Numbered from the stretch's first letter, positions 42,779-52,279 are shown. The stretch is 64,000 bases of DNA from Cupriavidus pauculus (GCF_022179805.1 NZ_BPUO01000022.1:1-64000); one strand, 5' to 3'. A program made the numbers and translations. Notes: generated by a model not told the origin, from the sequence alone.

Positions 42779-43930
42779 TCAGTCGGTGGAAGGCGTAGAC
42801 GGGGAGGACGGGGCGGCAACAGCAGGGCGCAGCGGAAACAGCCAGATCGCAGCTGCGCAGCCCACGGCGCCGCCGAGCATCGTTTCCCATGCACGGGCCG
42901 TGAGCAGCGCGATGGAGTGCTCACCGGCGGCGGCGAGCGTGATGACCAGTGCGAACGCAAAGGCACCGCAGGCGATGTCGTAGCGCTCGGGCAGGGCCAT
43001 CGCATAGACCACCATGGCGATGGAGGCCGCGATCCAGATCAGCAGCGGATCATGGGCTGCCAGCGGCAGGAGCAGCAGCCCCAGCGGCACGCCCACGAGT
43101 GTGCCGGCGATACGGCGTCGCACGCGGTCGAGCGTGCCATCGGCAGTGCCGGCCACCACATAGACGCAAGCGGTCACCGCCCAGGCCGATTCGGTCAGGC
43201 CGAACGCGCAGTTGAGCAGCACCACGGCCAGCGAGCCGGTGGCCGCCTGCAGCCCCATCACGAACTCTGGCGACAACGCGTTGGTGCCACTGACAGTGAC
43301 GGCCACGGGTTGCGGTGTCGCCGGCGGGCGTTCGGCCGGCCCGCTCAACAGGCGTGGCACGACGCACGCCACGGCGGCCACAAGAAAGGCGGCGCCCAGC
43401 GCGCCCAGGTCGGGCGGCCCCAGCCCTGCGCCATAAGCGAGCAATTGCCCGATAAAGACCTGCGAGCCCACGCCAGTGCCCAGCACGCCGAAGCGCCGGC
43501 AGTAGCCCGCCAGAAAGGCGCCGCTCACGAGTATCCATTCGGGGTCGGTGCTGCCCGCGGCGGCCAGCACCGGAGAAAGCAGGGCGAAGGATGCGGCACC
43601 CAGGTCCGCCGCAAGACAGAGCGCGGCCAGGTCGCGCGTCGACTCCAGGCGCGCATGCCGGGCCTCCGATACGCTGGCCCACAGCGCGAAGCCGGCGGCG
43701 AGCGTGGCAATCCGCTGGCCGCCGGTGATGCCGTGCGTGACGGCTGGCAGGGCGCCGAGTGCGGCGGCGATGCCGTAGGCCGTGATCAGCCGCAGACCCT
43801 TGATGCGACGATGCACGCCCGGATCGACCCGTTCCAGCCAGGCAGCGAAACGCGCCAGCCACCGACAGCCGCCGGTAACGGCGGCGCGGGTGACGCTGGC
43901 GAACGTAGTGACGTTTCGGTCCGTGCGCAT
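42779..43930 (-). CDS. FUSC-family membrane protein
   Basis: A 383-residue inner-membrane protein. The N-terminal half has about six membrane segments (ITAYGIAAALGALPAVTHGITGG...IATLAAGFALWAS) and the C-terminal half repeats the pattern, as in the FUSC/YccS and aromatic-acid exporter (AaeB-like) group. Such proteins export aromatic or other acids. In this operon it comes after three small envelope proteins and is probably driven by the two-component system. Confidence 0.82.
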   Translation of the reverse strand: MRTDRNVTTFASVTRAAVTGGCRWLARFAAWLERVDPGVHRRIKGLRLITAYGIAAALGALPAVTHGITGGQRIATLAAGFALWASVSEARHARLESTRDLAALCLAADLGAASFALLSPVLAAAGSTDPEWILVSGAFLAGYCRRFGVLGTGVGSQVFIGQLLAYGAGLGPPDLGALGAAFLVAAVACVVPRLLSGPAERPPATPQPVAVTVSGTNALSPEFVMGLQAATGSLAVVLLNCAFGLTESAWAVTACVYVVAGTADGTLDRVRRRIAGTLVGVPLGLLLLPLAAHDPLLIWIAASIAMVVYAMALPERYDIACGAFAFALVITLAAAGEHSIALLTARAWETMLGGAVGCAAAIWLFPLRPAVAAPSSPSTPSTD

Positions 43931-43960
43931 GGTCCATCCTGGGCGGACATCGGCGCCCGG

Positions 43961-44245
43961 TTACTTCCAGCCGCCACCGGGCAGGCGGCCATGGTAAGGC
44001 GTGTCGCGGCAGTGTCCCCACGGGCCGCGCCAGTAGCCAACGGGGCAGCCGTTGGGACGGACCGTGACCACCGGCAACGTCATCACGGGTTCCACGGGGC
44101 GGTAGACGACGGCCGGGCCGGCGAAGTGGCAATGTCCCCAGGGGCCGCGCCATCCGCCGGGGCCGCAGCCTTCGGCAGCATAGGACGTCGAGGCCGATAC
44201 CAACAAGACTCCGGCGACGGCCAGTACGGTTGCAAGGGTTCTCAT
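43961..44245 (-). CDS. Small exported GCG_CRPN-type protein
   Basis: A 94-residue protein. The signal peptide ends STSYAAEG. Two related blocks follow, GCGPGGWRGPWGHCHFAG and GCPVGYWRGPWGHCRDTP, each with two Cys residues and a Trp-rich centre, as in proteins of the GCG_CRPN type. The repeats suggest disulfide-stabilised, envelope-exposed units; the function is unknown. Confidence 0.78.
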   Translation of the reverse strand: MRTLATVLAVAGVLLVSASTSYAAEGCGPGGWRGPWGHCHFAGPAVVYRPVEPVMTLPVVTVRPNGCPVGYWRGPWGHCRDTPYHGRLPGGGWK

Positions 44246-44268
44246 GATGGCTCTCCCGGTGCGCGATT

Positions 44269-44544
44269 TCAGTAGGCGTGGCTGCTGGCGGTGGCGGCAG
44301 CGGCTTCCATTTCGGCCTGTGCCTGATGGAGCAGGGCGATGGCCCGGCCGGCGTGGCCGCCCAGCGCGTAGTGGTTGGCCCGCTGTGCGGCCTGCATGCG
44401 CTCGATGGCCTGTTCGGCGTGGACGCTGGCGGCTTCGATGTTCGGGTGCAGTTCGGAGTAGTAGCCGACATCGGCCACGGCACAGCCGGAAACCAGCGAA
44501 AGGGCCAGGGCGCTGGCGGCGATGAATCCAAGACGGTTCTTCAT
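44269..44544 (-). CDS. Small lipoprotein with helical core
   Basis: A 91-residue protein. The lipobox is SGC at residues 19-21, and the rest is a helical Ala/Gln/His-rich segment (HPNIEAASVHAEQAIERMQAAQRANHYALGGHAGRAIALLHQAQAEMEAAA), which looks like a coiled coil. It is the middle gene of the envelope operon and has its own ribosome-binding site. The function is unknown. Confidence 0.75.
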   Translation of the reverse strand: MKNRLGFIAASALALSLVSGCAVADVGYYSELHPNIEAASVHAEQAIERMQAAQRANHYALGGHAGRAIALLHQAQAEMEAAAATASSHAY

Positions 44545-44598
44545 GATGTTCTCCTGTTGACTTCTACTACTTGAGACTTGACTGGCGCTTTGACTGGC

Positions 44599-44889
44599 TT
44601 AGTGGTGCCAGTAGCCAAAGCCGACATGCCAGGGGTGATACGGCTGGCCGTACCAGCCCGGACCGGTGATGTAGCCAACCGGCGTGGCCGGCACGTAGGC
44701 CGGTGCGGCGTAGGCGGGCACCGGCGGGTAGTAGACCGGCGGCGGATAGGCGACCACGGGTGCGGCAGGCACCGCCATGACCGGGGCGGAGAACCCGACA
44801 CCAAAACCGACAAACGTGTGTGCCTGGGCCATTCCCACAAGGCCGCAGCTCAGTGCCACGGCGACTACGGCTTGCTTGGTGAAAGTCAT
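44599..44889 (-). CDS. Small exported Pro/Tyr-rich protein
   Basis: A 96-residue protein. The signal peptide is MTFTKQAVVAVALSCGLVG followed by MAQAHTF. The mature chain is Pro/Tyr/Val-rich (YPPPVYYPPVPAYAAPAYVP) and ends in HPWHVGFGYWHH, a His/Trp-rich tail that could bind metal. It is the first gene of a minus-strand operon divergent from the histidine kinase, with the CTCATT box 75 bp upstream. Confidence 0.75.
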   Translation of the reverse strand: MTFTKQAVVAVALSCGLVGMAQAHTFVGFGVGFSAPVMAVPAAPVVAYPPPVYYPPVPAYAAPAYVPATPVGYITGPGWYGQPYHPWHVGFGYWHH

Positions 44890-44963
44890 GATCGGCTCCT
44901 TTTGTTCTGGGTATTCGGGTCAGCGTCATTGCGGGCTCGGATGTCTGGAGTGTGGTGCCCGAG

Positions 44964-44980
44964 AATGAGCCGAAAATGAG
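44964..44980 (-). promoter_or_regulatory. Candidate response-regulator box (copy 2)
   Basis: The same tandem CTCATT-N5-CTCATT box as at 42741 (AATGAG at 44964-44969 and 44975-44980 on the plus strand), in the divergent region between the envelope operon and the two-component genes. It is 75 bp upstream of the first envelope gene, in the same orientation relative to it as copy 1 is to its gene. Confidence 0.72.
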
Positions 44981-45126
44981 ATGGGGCAATCGCCACTTTT
45001 TCCCGAGCCGCCGCCGGTACGGAGTTGCCGGGATTGGCAGAACGCCACCCGCCACGCACACTGCATCTCACGTCCCGGCAAAACGATGGCGCTCAAACCA
45101 TGGCACCCGGGAAGACGGGAGAAGCA

Positions 45127-46464
45127 ATGAGCCTGCTTATCAATCGGACTGCCGTCCGGTCGTTGCACGGTCGTCTGAGCATGTCGCTGGGCGCGCTGGC
45201 GTTGCTGGTGGGATTGCTCGGGGCGCTCGGCGCGTGGGTGGTGGTGCAGCAGATGGGGCGTCAGTTCAACCAGGATCTGCAGGCCGCCGCCGCGTCGATC
45301 CATCCCGCGCCCGCGCACATGCCGCTGCAGGCCGATGCCTCGCATCCCTTGCCGCACGTGGTGATCCAGACCTGGCGTCCCGGCGATACGACGCTGCCAG
45401 GACACACCAGCGATGCCACTGTGCTGCTGCCGCGCGCCCGTGAAGGCTTTTCCTCGGTGCAGGGCGCCAACGGCAATCTATGGGACGTGTTCGCGCTGCA
45501 GGCGGGCGATGCTTATGTCCAGATCGCCGAGCAACGCGCGGTGCGCAACGACAACGCCTGGCGCGTGGCGATGTGGACCGCCGTGCCAGTGCTGCTGTTG
45601 CTACCGGTGCTGATCTGGCTGATTCGGGCCAGCGTGCGGCTGTCGCTGCGTCCGCTCGGCGTGATGGGCGAGCGGGTGGCGCAGGCAGACCTGAATCACC
45701 TAGAGCCGGTGGACATTCGCACCGCGCCCGAGGAACTGCATCCGTTCCTGGCATCGATCAACCACATGATGGCGCGGCTATCCACGCTGATCCAGACCGA
45801 ACGCACCTTCATCGCCGATGCTGCGCACGAACTGCGCTCGCCCATCACGGCGCTGCAGTTGCAGGTGGATAACCTGCGCCACGCGCCCGCCGATGCGCGC
45901 GGCGAGCGGCTGGACGCCCTGCAGCGCGGCATCCGGCGCACGGCGACGCTGGTGACGCAGTTGCTGGGCCTGGCGCGCGCCGAGATCGGCGCCAGCTCGC
46001 CGCCGGTGGCGGTGGCGCTGCCGCAACTGGTGACCGATGTGGTGGCGGATCTGCTGCCGCTGGCCATCGATCGCGGTGTCGACCTGGGTGTCGAGCAGCT
46101 CGACGACGCCATGGTGCCGGCGCAGGAAACCGATCTGCGCATGGTGGTCAAGAACCTGATCGAGAATGCCATCCGCTACGGTGGGCAGGGCTGCCGCATC
46201 GATGTCAGCGTGCGGCGCCACGACAACCACGTGGAAATCGAAGTCGCCGACAACGGTCCGGGCATTCCGGAGTCTGAACGCACCCGCGTGTTCGACCGCT
46301 TCTATCGCGGCGCGGCCACCGACGAGGAGGGCAGCGGCCTGGGGCTGGCGATCGTGCAGACCGTGGCGCAGAACCTGGGCGGCAAGGTCTGGCTCGCCGG
46401 CCGCGACGATGGCCACAGCGGCCTCGTGGCGCGCATTCACCTGCCCACGCAGAGACAGCCATGA
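45127..46464 (+). CDS. Sensor histidine kinase (QseC/TctE-like)
   Basis: A 445-residue inner-membrane kinase. Membrane spans are at about 19-41 and 149-167; between them lies a ~105-residue periplasmic sensor. After a HAMP-like linker comes the H-box FIADAAHELRSPITALQ with His234, the N-box NLIENAIRYGG, and the G1/G2 boxes VADNGPGIPES and GSGLGLAIV. The start is set by GGGAGAAG. It is overlapped by the response-regulator gene (ATGA). The signal is unknown; neighbours suggest envelope or metal stress. Confidence 0.9.
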   Translation: MSLLINRTAVRSLHGRLSMSLGALALLVGLLGALGAWVVVQQMGRQFNQDLQAAAASIHPAPAHMPLQADASHPLPHVVIQTWRPGDTTLPGHTSDATVLLPRAREGFSSVQGANGNLWDVFALQAGDAYVQIAEQRAVRNDNAWRVAMWTAVPVLLLLPVLIWLIRASVRLSLRPLGVMGERVAQADLNHLEPVDIRTAPEELHPFLASINHMMARLSTLIQTERTFIADAAHELRSPITALQLQVDNLRHAPADARGERLDALQRGIRRTATLVTQLLGLARAEIGASSPPVAVALPQLVTDVVADLLPLAIDRGVDLGVEQLDDAMVPAQETDLRMVVKNLIENAIRYGGQGCRIDVSVRRHDNHVEIEVADNGPGIPESERTRVFDRFYRGAATDEEGSGLGLAIVQTVAQNLGGKVWLAGRDDGHSGLVARIHLPTQRQP

Positions 46465-47123
46465 GAATCCTGCTGATCGAAGACGACCCGCAGATCGGCC
46501 AGAGCCTGACCCGCGCGCTCAAGGATGCCCAATGCAGCGTCGACTGGGTACGCACCGGCGAACTGGCCAGGTCGGCCATCGCCGATGGCTCGTACACGGC
46601 CATGCTGCTGGATCTCGGCCTGCCCGATGCCGAGGGGCTCGACATCCTCAAATGGCTGCGCCAGCGCAAGGACGAGACGCCGCTGCTGATCATCACCGCG
46701 CGGGACGACGTGGATACCCATATCTCCGGCCTCGACCTCGGTGCCGACGACTACGTCATCAAGCCGTTCGAGGCGCGTGCGTTGCTGGCGCGCATCCGCG
46801 CCGTGGTTCGGCGCAAGGCGGGCTCGGCATCGGCCACGCTGACCCACGGGGCGGTCACGCTTGACCTGAACCTGCGGAAGCTCACGTATGGCGAGCATGG
46901 CGATGTGCTCAGTGCCCGCGAATATGCGCTGATGCTGGCGCTGCTGGAGCGGCCCGGTGCCATCCTCTCGCGCGCGCAGCTGGAAGAGCGGCTGTACGGC
47001 TGGGGCGAGGAGGTCGAAAGCAATGCCGTGGATGCGGTGATCTACGGCATCCGCAAGAAGTTCGGCAGCGCCATCGTGCGGAATGTGCGCGGGCTAGGGT
47101 GGACGGTGCCGGGGAGCATTTAG
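46461..47123 (+). CDS. OmpR-family response regulator
   Basis: A 220-residue regulator. The receiver domain has the acidic pair EDD near 7-9, the phospho-acceptor Asp51 (MLLDLGLPD) and Lys in VIKPF. The C-terminal domain is the OmpR/PhoB winged helix (LSAREYALMLALLERPGAILSRAQLEERLYGW). It overlaps the kinase gene by 4 bp. It is the probable binder of the CTCATT-N5-CTCATT boxes. Confidence 0.94.
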   Translation: MRILLIEDDPQIGQSLTRALKDAQCSVDWVRTGELARSAIADGSYTAMLLDLGLPDAEGLDILKWLRQRKDETPLLIITARDDVDTHISGLDLGADDYVIKPFEARALLARIRAVVRRKAGSASATLTHGAVTLDLNLRKLTYGEHGDVLSAREYALMLALLERPGAILSRAQLEERLYGWGEEVESNAVDAVIYGIRKKFGSAIVRNVRGLGWTVPGSI

Positions 47124-47625
47124 TTACCCGACGGGCCGGCGACGGCCCGGCCGTGCCCCGTGCTACTTCGCCTGATTGTTCATGATCGGAATGCCCGGGT
47201 TCCGCGCCGCAAATCCCCGCGTGAATTCGTCGATCGCCATCCTGCTTCCGAACGCAGCGCCTGCCCGGACTTTCCCGTCTGACGGATTGTCACCGTCACG
47301 TCGCATATTGCAGTGAAATGTGTATTTCGTTATCACAATGCACACTTTCAACTGTGAAGCGCCAATGAAAGAATGGCAGCGCCGTTGACGCCACTCGCGT
47401 CCTTGCCTGGCGCTACCGAGCGCTGATCCCACCTGACACGGCTGGCGTCGCCACAACCCGACGCCCAGCGTGCATCCCGCCTGTCTTGCCTGCCATACCG
47501 GCGGGCAGCCCGGTCATCGCCAGGGCGCGCTGCCGCGCGCGCGTACTACCAGAGCCAACTCAAACACCAGAAGCCGCCGCCTCCGGGCCGGCAGTTCGCA
47601 TTCACCACAAGGGGAAACCACGAGC
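47124..47625. promoter_or_regulatory. 502-bp region before the porin gene
   Basis: Holds a GC hairpin CGGGCCG/CGGCCCG (47132-47149) just past the response regulator, a weak terminator without a U-tract, and an AT-rich stretch at 47310-47360 (including TTCGTTATCACAATGCACAC) that may carry the porin promoter. A short minus-strand frame (47163-47456) has no ribosome-binding site or family and is not called. Confidence 0.5.
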
Positions 47626-48675
47626 ATGAAAAGAAGAGAGCTGGCCGTCGCGGCCATTGCCTGCCTGTTGGGAAGCAGCGCCTACGCGCAGTCATCTGTG
47701 ACGCTTTACGGCGTGGCCGACGTCGGCATCGAGTTCGCCAATCACCAGAAGGGCGCGGGCAACAGCGTGGTGCGGATGCAGTCGGGCAACCTGTCCGGGT
47801 CGCGCTGGGGCATTCGCGGCACCGAGGACCTGGGTGGCGGCCTGCGCGCCATTTTCACGCTGGAAAGCGGCTTCAACGTCGACGACGGCAAGAGCGGGCA
47901 GAGTGGCCGGCTGTTCGGACGGCAGGCGTGGGTGGGCTTGAGCAGCGACTATGGCACGCTGACGCTGGGTCGCCATAACACGCCCATGTATGACATCGGC
48001 GTGCAATACGATCCGATGGGCATTTCCACGCGGTACTCGATTGGCGTGCAGGACGACGACTTCCAGTCGCGGGCCGACAACTCGATCAAGTACGTGGGCA
48101 AGTTCGGTCCGGTCACGGCCAAGCTGCTCTACAGCTTCGGCGCGGACGGCACGGCGGGCGTGAACGGCGAGGTGCCGGGCCATCCGAGCGTGGGCCGCGA
48201 ATACGGCGCCAGCCTGGCCTACGAGGCGGGTCCGCTGGCCATTGCCGCGGTCTACGACGAGCAGAACGGCGACACGGTCGCCACTGAAGACTACAAGACC
48301 CGCAAGGCGGCGCTGGTCGGCACCTATGTGATCGGCCCGGTCAAGACTTACGTGGGCTACCGTTATGGCCGGATCATGACGCCCCCCACGAGCCAGACGA
48401 CGAACCTCTACTGGGCGGGCGCGCAGTGGGATATCACGGCGGCCTGGTCGTTGACGGGCTCGGCCTACTACCAGGACTTCCGCGACACCGGCGCCGATCC
48501 GTGGCTGTTCGTCGTATCGGCGGACTATTCGTTCTCGAAGCGTACCGACGCGTATTTCAACGTGGCCTACACGCGCAACAAGGACGGCTCTAACCTTGGA
48601 ACGGGCGGCTTCGGGACGACTGTCCCGGGCAAGAACCAGACTGGTGTGCTGCTCGGTATCCGGCATAAGTTCTGA
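47626..48675 (+). CDS. General porin (Gram-negative porin 4/OmpC-like)
   Basis: A 349-residue outer-membrane protein. The signal peptide ends GSSAYAQSS and the mature part opens VTLYGVADVGIEF, the typical first strand of Burkholderiales porins. Paired strands with PNTRYGLG-like repeats end in GILLGIRHKF, with a C-terminal Phe for outer-membrane insertion. It forms 16-stranded trimeric channels for small hydrophilic solutes. The start is supported by AGGGGAAA upstream. A strong terminator follows. Confidence 0.94.
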   Translation: MKRRELAVAAIACLLGSSAYAQSSVTLYGVADVGIEFANHQKGAGNSVVRMQSGNLSGSRWGIRGTEDLGGGLRAIFTLESGFNVDDGKSGQSGRLFGRQAWVGLSSDYGTLTLGRHNTPMYDIGVQYDPMGISTRYSIGVQDDDFQSRADNSIKYVGKFGPVTAKLLYSFGADGTAGVNGEVPGHPSVGREYGASLAYEAGPLAIAAVYDEQNGDTVATEDYKTRKAALVGTYVIGPVKTYVGYRYGRIMTPPTSQTTNLYWAGAQWDITAAWSLTGSAYYQDFRDTGADPWLFVVSADYSFSKRTDAYFNVAYTRNKDGSNLGTGGFGTTVPGKNQTGVLLGIRHKF

Positions 48676-48721
48676 CCGGCGCCCGGTTCCGGCCGGGTCA
48701 ACAAGCCTGATAGCCTGATAG

Positions 48722-48756
48722 AAAGGGCGCCCACCATCGTGGGCGCCCTTTTTTTT
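48722..48756 (+). terminator. Rho-independent terminator of the porin gene
   Basis: AAAGGGCGCCCAC (48722-48734) pairs perfectly with GTGGGCGCCCTTT (48739-48751) around CATC, followed by a run of T up to 48756. It is 46 bp past the porin stop. Confidence 0.95.
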
Positions 48757-48849
48757 GCATCGGAAGGGGCTGCCGCCGGCGCGCCGGAAAGAAAAACGCC
48801 GGTGCCGCGCAAGGCGGCACCGGCGTGGCTGGTACGGGGCGGGACGGCG

Positions 48850-50517
48850 TCAGGCTGCCGCGGCCGTCCGTGCCGACAGCGGCGTCTGCTGGCCGGGCGC
48901 CACGTACGCGGCTTCCAGCAAAGCCTGCGTATAGGGGTGCTGCGGGCGATCGAGAATGTCCGCCACGCTGCCTTCCTCGACGATACGGCCCTGGTGCATC
49001 ACCACGATGCGGTCGGCCACCTCCGAGACGGCGGCCAGGTTGTGGGACACGAAGAAGCACGCAAAGCCATGCTGGGTCTGCAACTGGCGGAAGAGCGTCA
49101 GCACCTGTTTCTGGATCGTCATGTCGAGCGCTGAAACGGGCTCGTCAGCCACCACCAGGGCGGGCCTGCGGATCAGGGCGCGAGCGATGGCCACACGCTG
49201 GCGCTGGCCGCCCGACAGTGCGTGCGGAAAGCGGTCGCCCAGTCCGTCGAGTCCCACTTCGGCCAGCATCTGCGCCACGCGGGCGCGGCGCTCGGCGGGT
49301 GTCAGCCGTTCGCCGTGGTTCAGCGGCTCGGCAACGATCTCGGCGATGCGCTGGCGCGGGTCCAGCGAGGAGTAGGGGTCCTGGAACACCATCTGGCAGG
49401 CCAGCCGGAATTCGCGCTGCGCGGCCTTGCTCCCGGTGCCCAGGGCCTGTCCGCGAAACCGCAGCTCGCCACCGGCCAGCGGCAGCAGGCCGATCATCGC
49501 GCGGCCCAGCGTGGTCTTGCCGGAGCCGGAACCGCCCACCACCGCCACGACTTCGCCCGGACGGATGGCCAGCGATACCTGGTCGACAACGCGCTTGTCC
49601 GGCTGATGCGAGAACAGCCGGTGGCTGCCGGGATAAGTCACCGAGACATTGACCGCCTCGATCACCGGCGCGTGATCGGGCACGGGCTTGCGATCGTCGG
49701 CACGCCTGGGCAGCGCATCGATCAGGCTGCGCGTGTAAGCAGCGGCGGGCTTGCTGAGCACGCGCTCGGCAGGGCCGTGTTCCACCTGGTCGCCGCGCCG
49801 CAGTACCAGCACGCTGTCCGCATAGTGCGCCACGAGCTGCAGGTCGTGGGTGACCAGCAGTACGGCCGTGCCGCTCTTGCGCGTGAGGTCGGCCATGATC
49901 TCCATGACTTCGCGCTGGCTCAGCGCGTCGAGCGCGGTGGTCGGTTCGTCGGCGATCAGCAGCCGGGGCTTGAGCAGCATGACCGATGCCAGCATGATGC
50001 GCTGGCGCATGCCGCCCGAGAACGCGTGCGGATAGGCGGCCATGCAGCCTTCCGGATCGGCGATCTGCACGCGGCGCAGCATCTCGATGGCGCGCGCACG
50101 GGCGTCGACTGCGCCAATGCACTCGTGCAGCATCAGCCCTTCGCACAGTTGAGCGCCCACCGTGATGGCGGGATTCAGCGACACCATGGGTTCCTGGAAG
50201 ACCATGCCCGCCACCTGTCCGCGCAGGTCGCGCATCGCGCGGTCGGAAAGCGTGCCGACATCGTGCCCGGCCAGCGTAATGGTGCCGGCGGTCTGCCTGA
50301 CCTGGGACGGCAGCAGGCGCATGATCGCGCGGCCGGCCATCGTCTTGCCGCTGCCGGATTCGCCCACCAGCGCCAGCACCTCGCCGGGCGCCACGTCGAA
50401 CGAGATGCCGTTCAGGATCGGATGACCGGCGGCGCCGCTCAGCGTGAGGTTGCGTACCGAGAGCAGGGGGTTCGAATCGGCCATCGCCTGGTGTTCCTGT
50501 CGGGTTTGAGCGTTCAT
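48850..50517 (-). CDS. Fused double ATPase of a peptide/nickel ABC importer (DppD-DppF)
   Basis: A 555-residue ATP-binding subunit that carries both ATPase domains in one chain. Walker A sites are GESGSGKT (52-59) and GGSGSGKT in the second half; signatures are FSGGMRQR and LSGGQRQR; Walker B sites are LLIADEPTTALD and LVVADEPVSALD. Each half ends with an oligopeptide-type extension (YTRSLIDALP, YTQALLEA). It powers the permeases encoded just upstream, whose stop overlaps its ATG. The fused form is less common than two separate genes but well known. Confidence 0.93.
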   Translation of the reverse strand: MNAQTRQEHQAMADSNPLLSVRNLTLSGAAGHPILNGISFDVAPGEVLALVGESGSGKTMAGRAIMRLLPSQVRQTAGTITLAGHDVGTLSDRAMRDLRGQVAGMVFQEPMVSLNPAITVGAQLCEGLMLHECIGAVDARARAIEMLRRVQIADPEGCMAAYPHAFSGGMRQRIMLASVMLLKPRLLIADEPTTALDALSQREVMEIMADLTRKSGTAVLLVTHDLQLVAHYADSVLVLRRGDQVEHGPAERVLSKPAAAYTRSLIDALPRRADDRKPVPDHAPVIEAVNVSVTYPGSHRLFSHQPDKRVVDQVSLAIRPGEVVAVVGGSGSGKTTLGRAMIGLLPLAGGELRFRGQALGTGSKAAQREFRLACQMVFQDPYSSLDPRQRIAEIVAEPLNHGERLTPAERRARVAQMLAEVGLDGLGDRFPHALSGGQRQRVAIARALIRRPALVVADEPVSALDMTIQKQVLTLFRQLQTQHGFACFFVSHNLAAVSEVADRIVVMHQGRIVEEGSVADILDRPQHPYTQALLEAAYVAPGQQTPLSARTAAAA

Positions 50518-51326
50518 TGTCGTTCCATCCGCGGGTCGAGCCAGTCGCGCAGCGCGTCGCCCAGCAGGTTGATGCCAAGCAGCGTCATGGCGATGCAAAG
50601 GCCCGGTGCAATGCCCAGCCACGCGGCCGATTCCATATACGGGCGTCCGGAGGACAGCATGTTGCCCCACGTGGGCGCCGGGGGCGGCACGCCAAGGCCA
50701 AGAAAGCTCAGCGCGCTTTCTGCCAGCACCACCCAGCCGAACATCGACGTGCCCAGCACCATCAGCGGGGCCGCGCAGTTGGGCAGGATATGCCGCAGCA
50801 TGGTCACGATTTCGCTATTGCCGATCACGCGCGACGCTTCGACGAATTCCTTCTCGCGCAGCGACAGCACGGTGCCGCGCACCAGCCGCACCACGGTGGG
50901 CGTGTAGGCCAGGCCCAGCGCCAGCACGATGCCGTACTTGTTGGCACCGGTGATGACCATGATGCCGAGCGCCAGCAGAATGCCCGGGAACGCCAGCAGC
51001 GCATCGTTGACGACCATCATGATGCGGTCGGTACGGCCCCGGAAGTAGCCGGACACGAGCCCGAGCAGCGTGCCCAGCACCATCGCCACGATCACGGTCA
51101 TCGCGGCCACGGCCAGGCTGGCGCCGGCACCAGCCAGCAGGCGCGACAGGATGTCGCGGCCGAATTCATCGGTGCCCAGCCAGTGCAGGCTGGACGGCGC
51201 ATTGAGGCGCATGCGCAGGTTGAGCTTGAGCGGATTGAACGGCGTCCAGACCGCGGAGAGCAGCGCCATGACGGCGACGATGCCCACGAGCAGGCCGCCA
51301 ATGACGGCATTGGTTCGGAATTTCAT
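50514..51326 (-). CDS. ABC peptide-importer permease (DppC-like)
   Basis: A 270-residue inner-membrane permease. It starts TNAVIGGLLVGIVAVMALLSAVWTPFNP, the typical OppC/DppC N-terminus, followed by LNAPSSLHWLGTDEFGRDILSRLLAG and the EAA loop ASRVIGNSEIVTMLRHILPNCAAPL. It overlaps the DppB-like gene (ATGA) and the fused ATPase gene, so the whole operon is translationally coupled. Confidence 0.94.
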   Translation of the reverse strand: MKFRTNAVIGGLLVGIVAVMALLSAVWTPFNPLKLNLRMRLNAPSSLHWLGTDEFGRDILSRLLAGAGASLAVAAMTVIVAMVLGTLLGLVSGYFRGRTDRIMMVVNDALLAFPGILLALGIMVITGANKYGIVLALGLAYTPTVVRLVRGTVLSLREKEFVEASRVIGNSEIVTMLRHILPNCAAPLMVLGTSMFGWVVLAESALSFLGLGVPPPAPTWGNMLSSGRPYMESAAWLGIAPGLCIAMTLLGINLLGDALRDWLDPRMERQ

Positions 51327-52279
51327 GACGTGGCGACGCGCGGGTCGAATAGCGGGTAGAAGAGGTCGATAACCAGGTTCACGAGCACGTAGATGCCTGC
51401 GGTGAACAGCAGGCAGCCCTGCACCACCGGGTAGTCCCGCGCGAAGATCGCGTCGACGAGCAGCCGGCCCAGGCCGGGCAGCGTGAAGACGGTCTCCAGT
51501 ACGGCGATGCCGCCCAGCAAGTTGCCCAGCACTAGGCCGATCATGGTCCACGTGGGCGCAAACGCGTTGGGCAGCACATGGCGCAGCAGCACGCGCAACT
51601 CGGAGAGGCCCTTGGCGCGTGCGTGCGTGACGTATTCCAGCCGCAGGGTCTCGATGACACTGGCGCGCGCCATGCGGGTGAGCACGCCCATCTCGATCAG
51701 CGTCAGCGTGACGATGGGCAGCACCAGGAAGCTGGCCGCCGCACGCCAGTCTTCGCCGAAGGCCACGTAGCCCACCACTGGCACCCAGCCGAGCTTCAGG
51801 CCCACCACCAGCAGCAGCAACAGGCCGAGCCAGAAACTCGGGATCGACAGGAACAGCGTGGCGCCGGCCACGATCACCGTGTCGGACAGCGAATTCTGCT
51901 TCCACGCGGCAAACAGGCCAGCCGGCACGGCGATCAGCGCGGCCGCAGCCACGGCCACTAGCACGATGGTGGCGCTAACCTGGAAGCGTTCCACGAGCAG
52001 CGGCAACACGGCTTCGCCGCTGGTGATGGAATGCCCGAAGTCGCCACTGGCCATGTGGGACAGCCACAACCAGAACTGCACGAGGATCGGTTTGTCGAGC
52101 CCCAGTTGGGCGCGCAGGTCGGCGATCTGCGCGGCAGTGCCGGTGTCGCCAAGAATCAGCTGCGCCGGATCGCCGGGAATCAGGCGCATCAGCACGAAGA
52201 CCAGCACCGCTACCAGCAGCAGCGTTGGTAGCGTCCACAGTGCGCGGCGCAACAGGTAGAGCGGAAAGGAAGATGACAT
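51323..52279 (-). CDS. ABC peptide-importer permease (DppB-like)
   Basis: A 318-residue permease with the usual OppB/DppB layout: LLRRALWTLPTLLLVAVLVFVLMRLIPGDPA at the start, GLDKPILVQFWLWLSHMASGDFGHSI, and the EAA loop THARAKGLSELRVLLRHVLPNAFAP. It pairs with the DppC-like subunit. The start is the ATG of MSSSF; the longer upstream frame is shadow. Confidence 0.94.
   Translation of the reverse strand: MSSSFPLYLLRRALWTLPTLLLVAVLVFVLMRLIPGDPAQLILGDTGTAAQIADLRAQLGLDKPILVQFWLWLSHMASGDFGHSITSGEAVLPLLVERFQVSATIVLVAVAAAALIAVPAGLFAAWKQNSLSDTVIVAGATLFLSIPSFWLGLLLLLVVGLKLGWVPVVGYVAFGEDWRAAASFLVLPIVTLTLIEMGVLTRMARASVIETLRLEYVTHARAKGLSELRVLLRHVLPNAFAPTWTMIGLVLGNLLGGIAVLETVFTLPGLGRLLVDAIFARDYPVVQGCLLFTAGIYVLVNLVIDLFYPLFDPRVATS

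Noticed and set aside
47163..47456. A 97-residue minus-strand frame before the porin
   Set aside because: Its end (GIPIMNNQAK) looks slightly protein-like, but there is no ribosome-binding site, no family and no partner; it may be a remnant.
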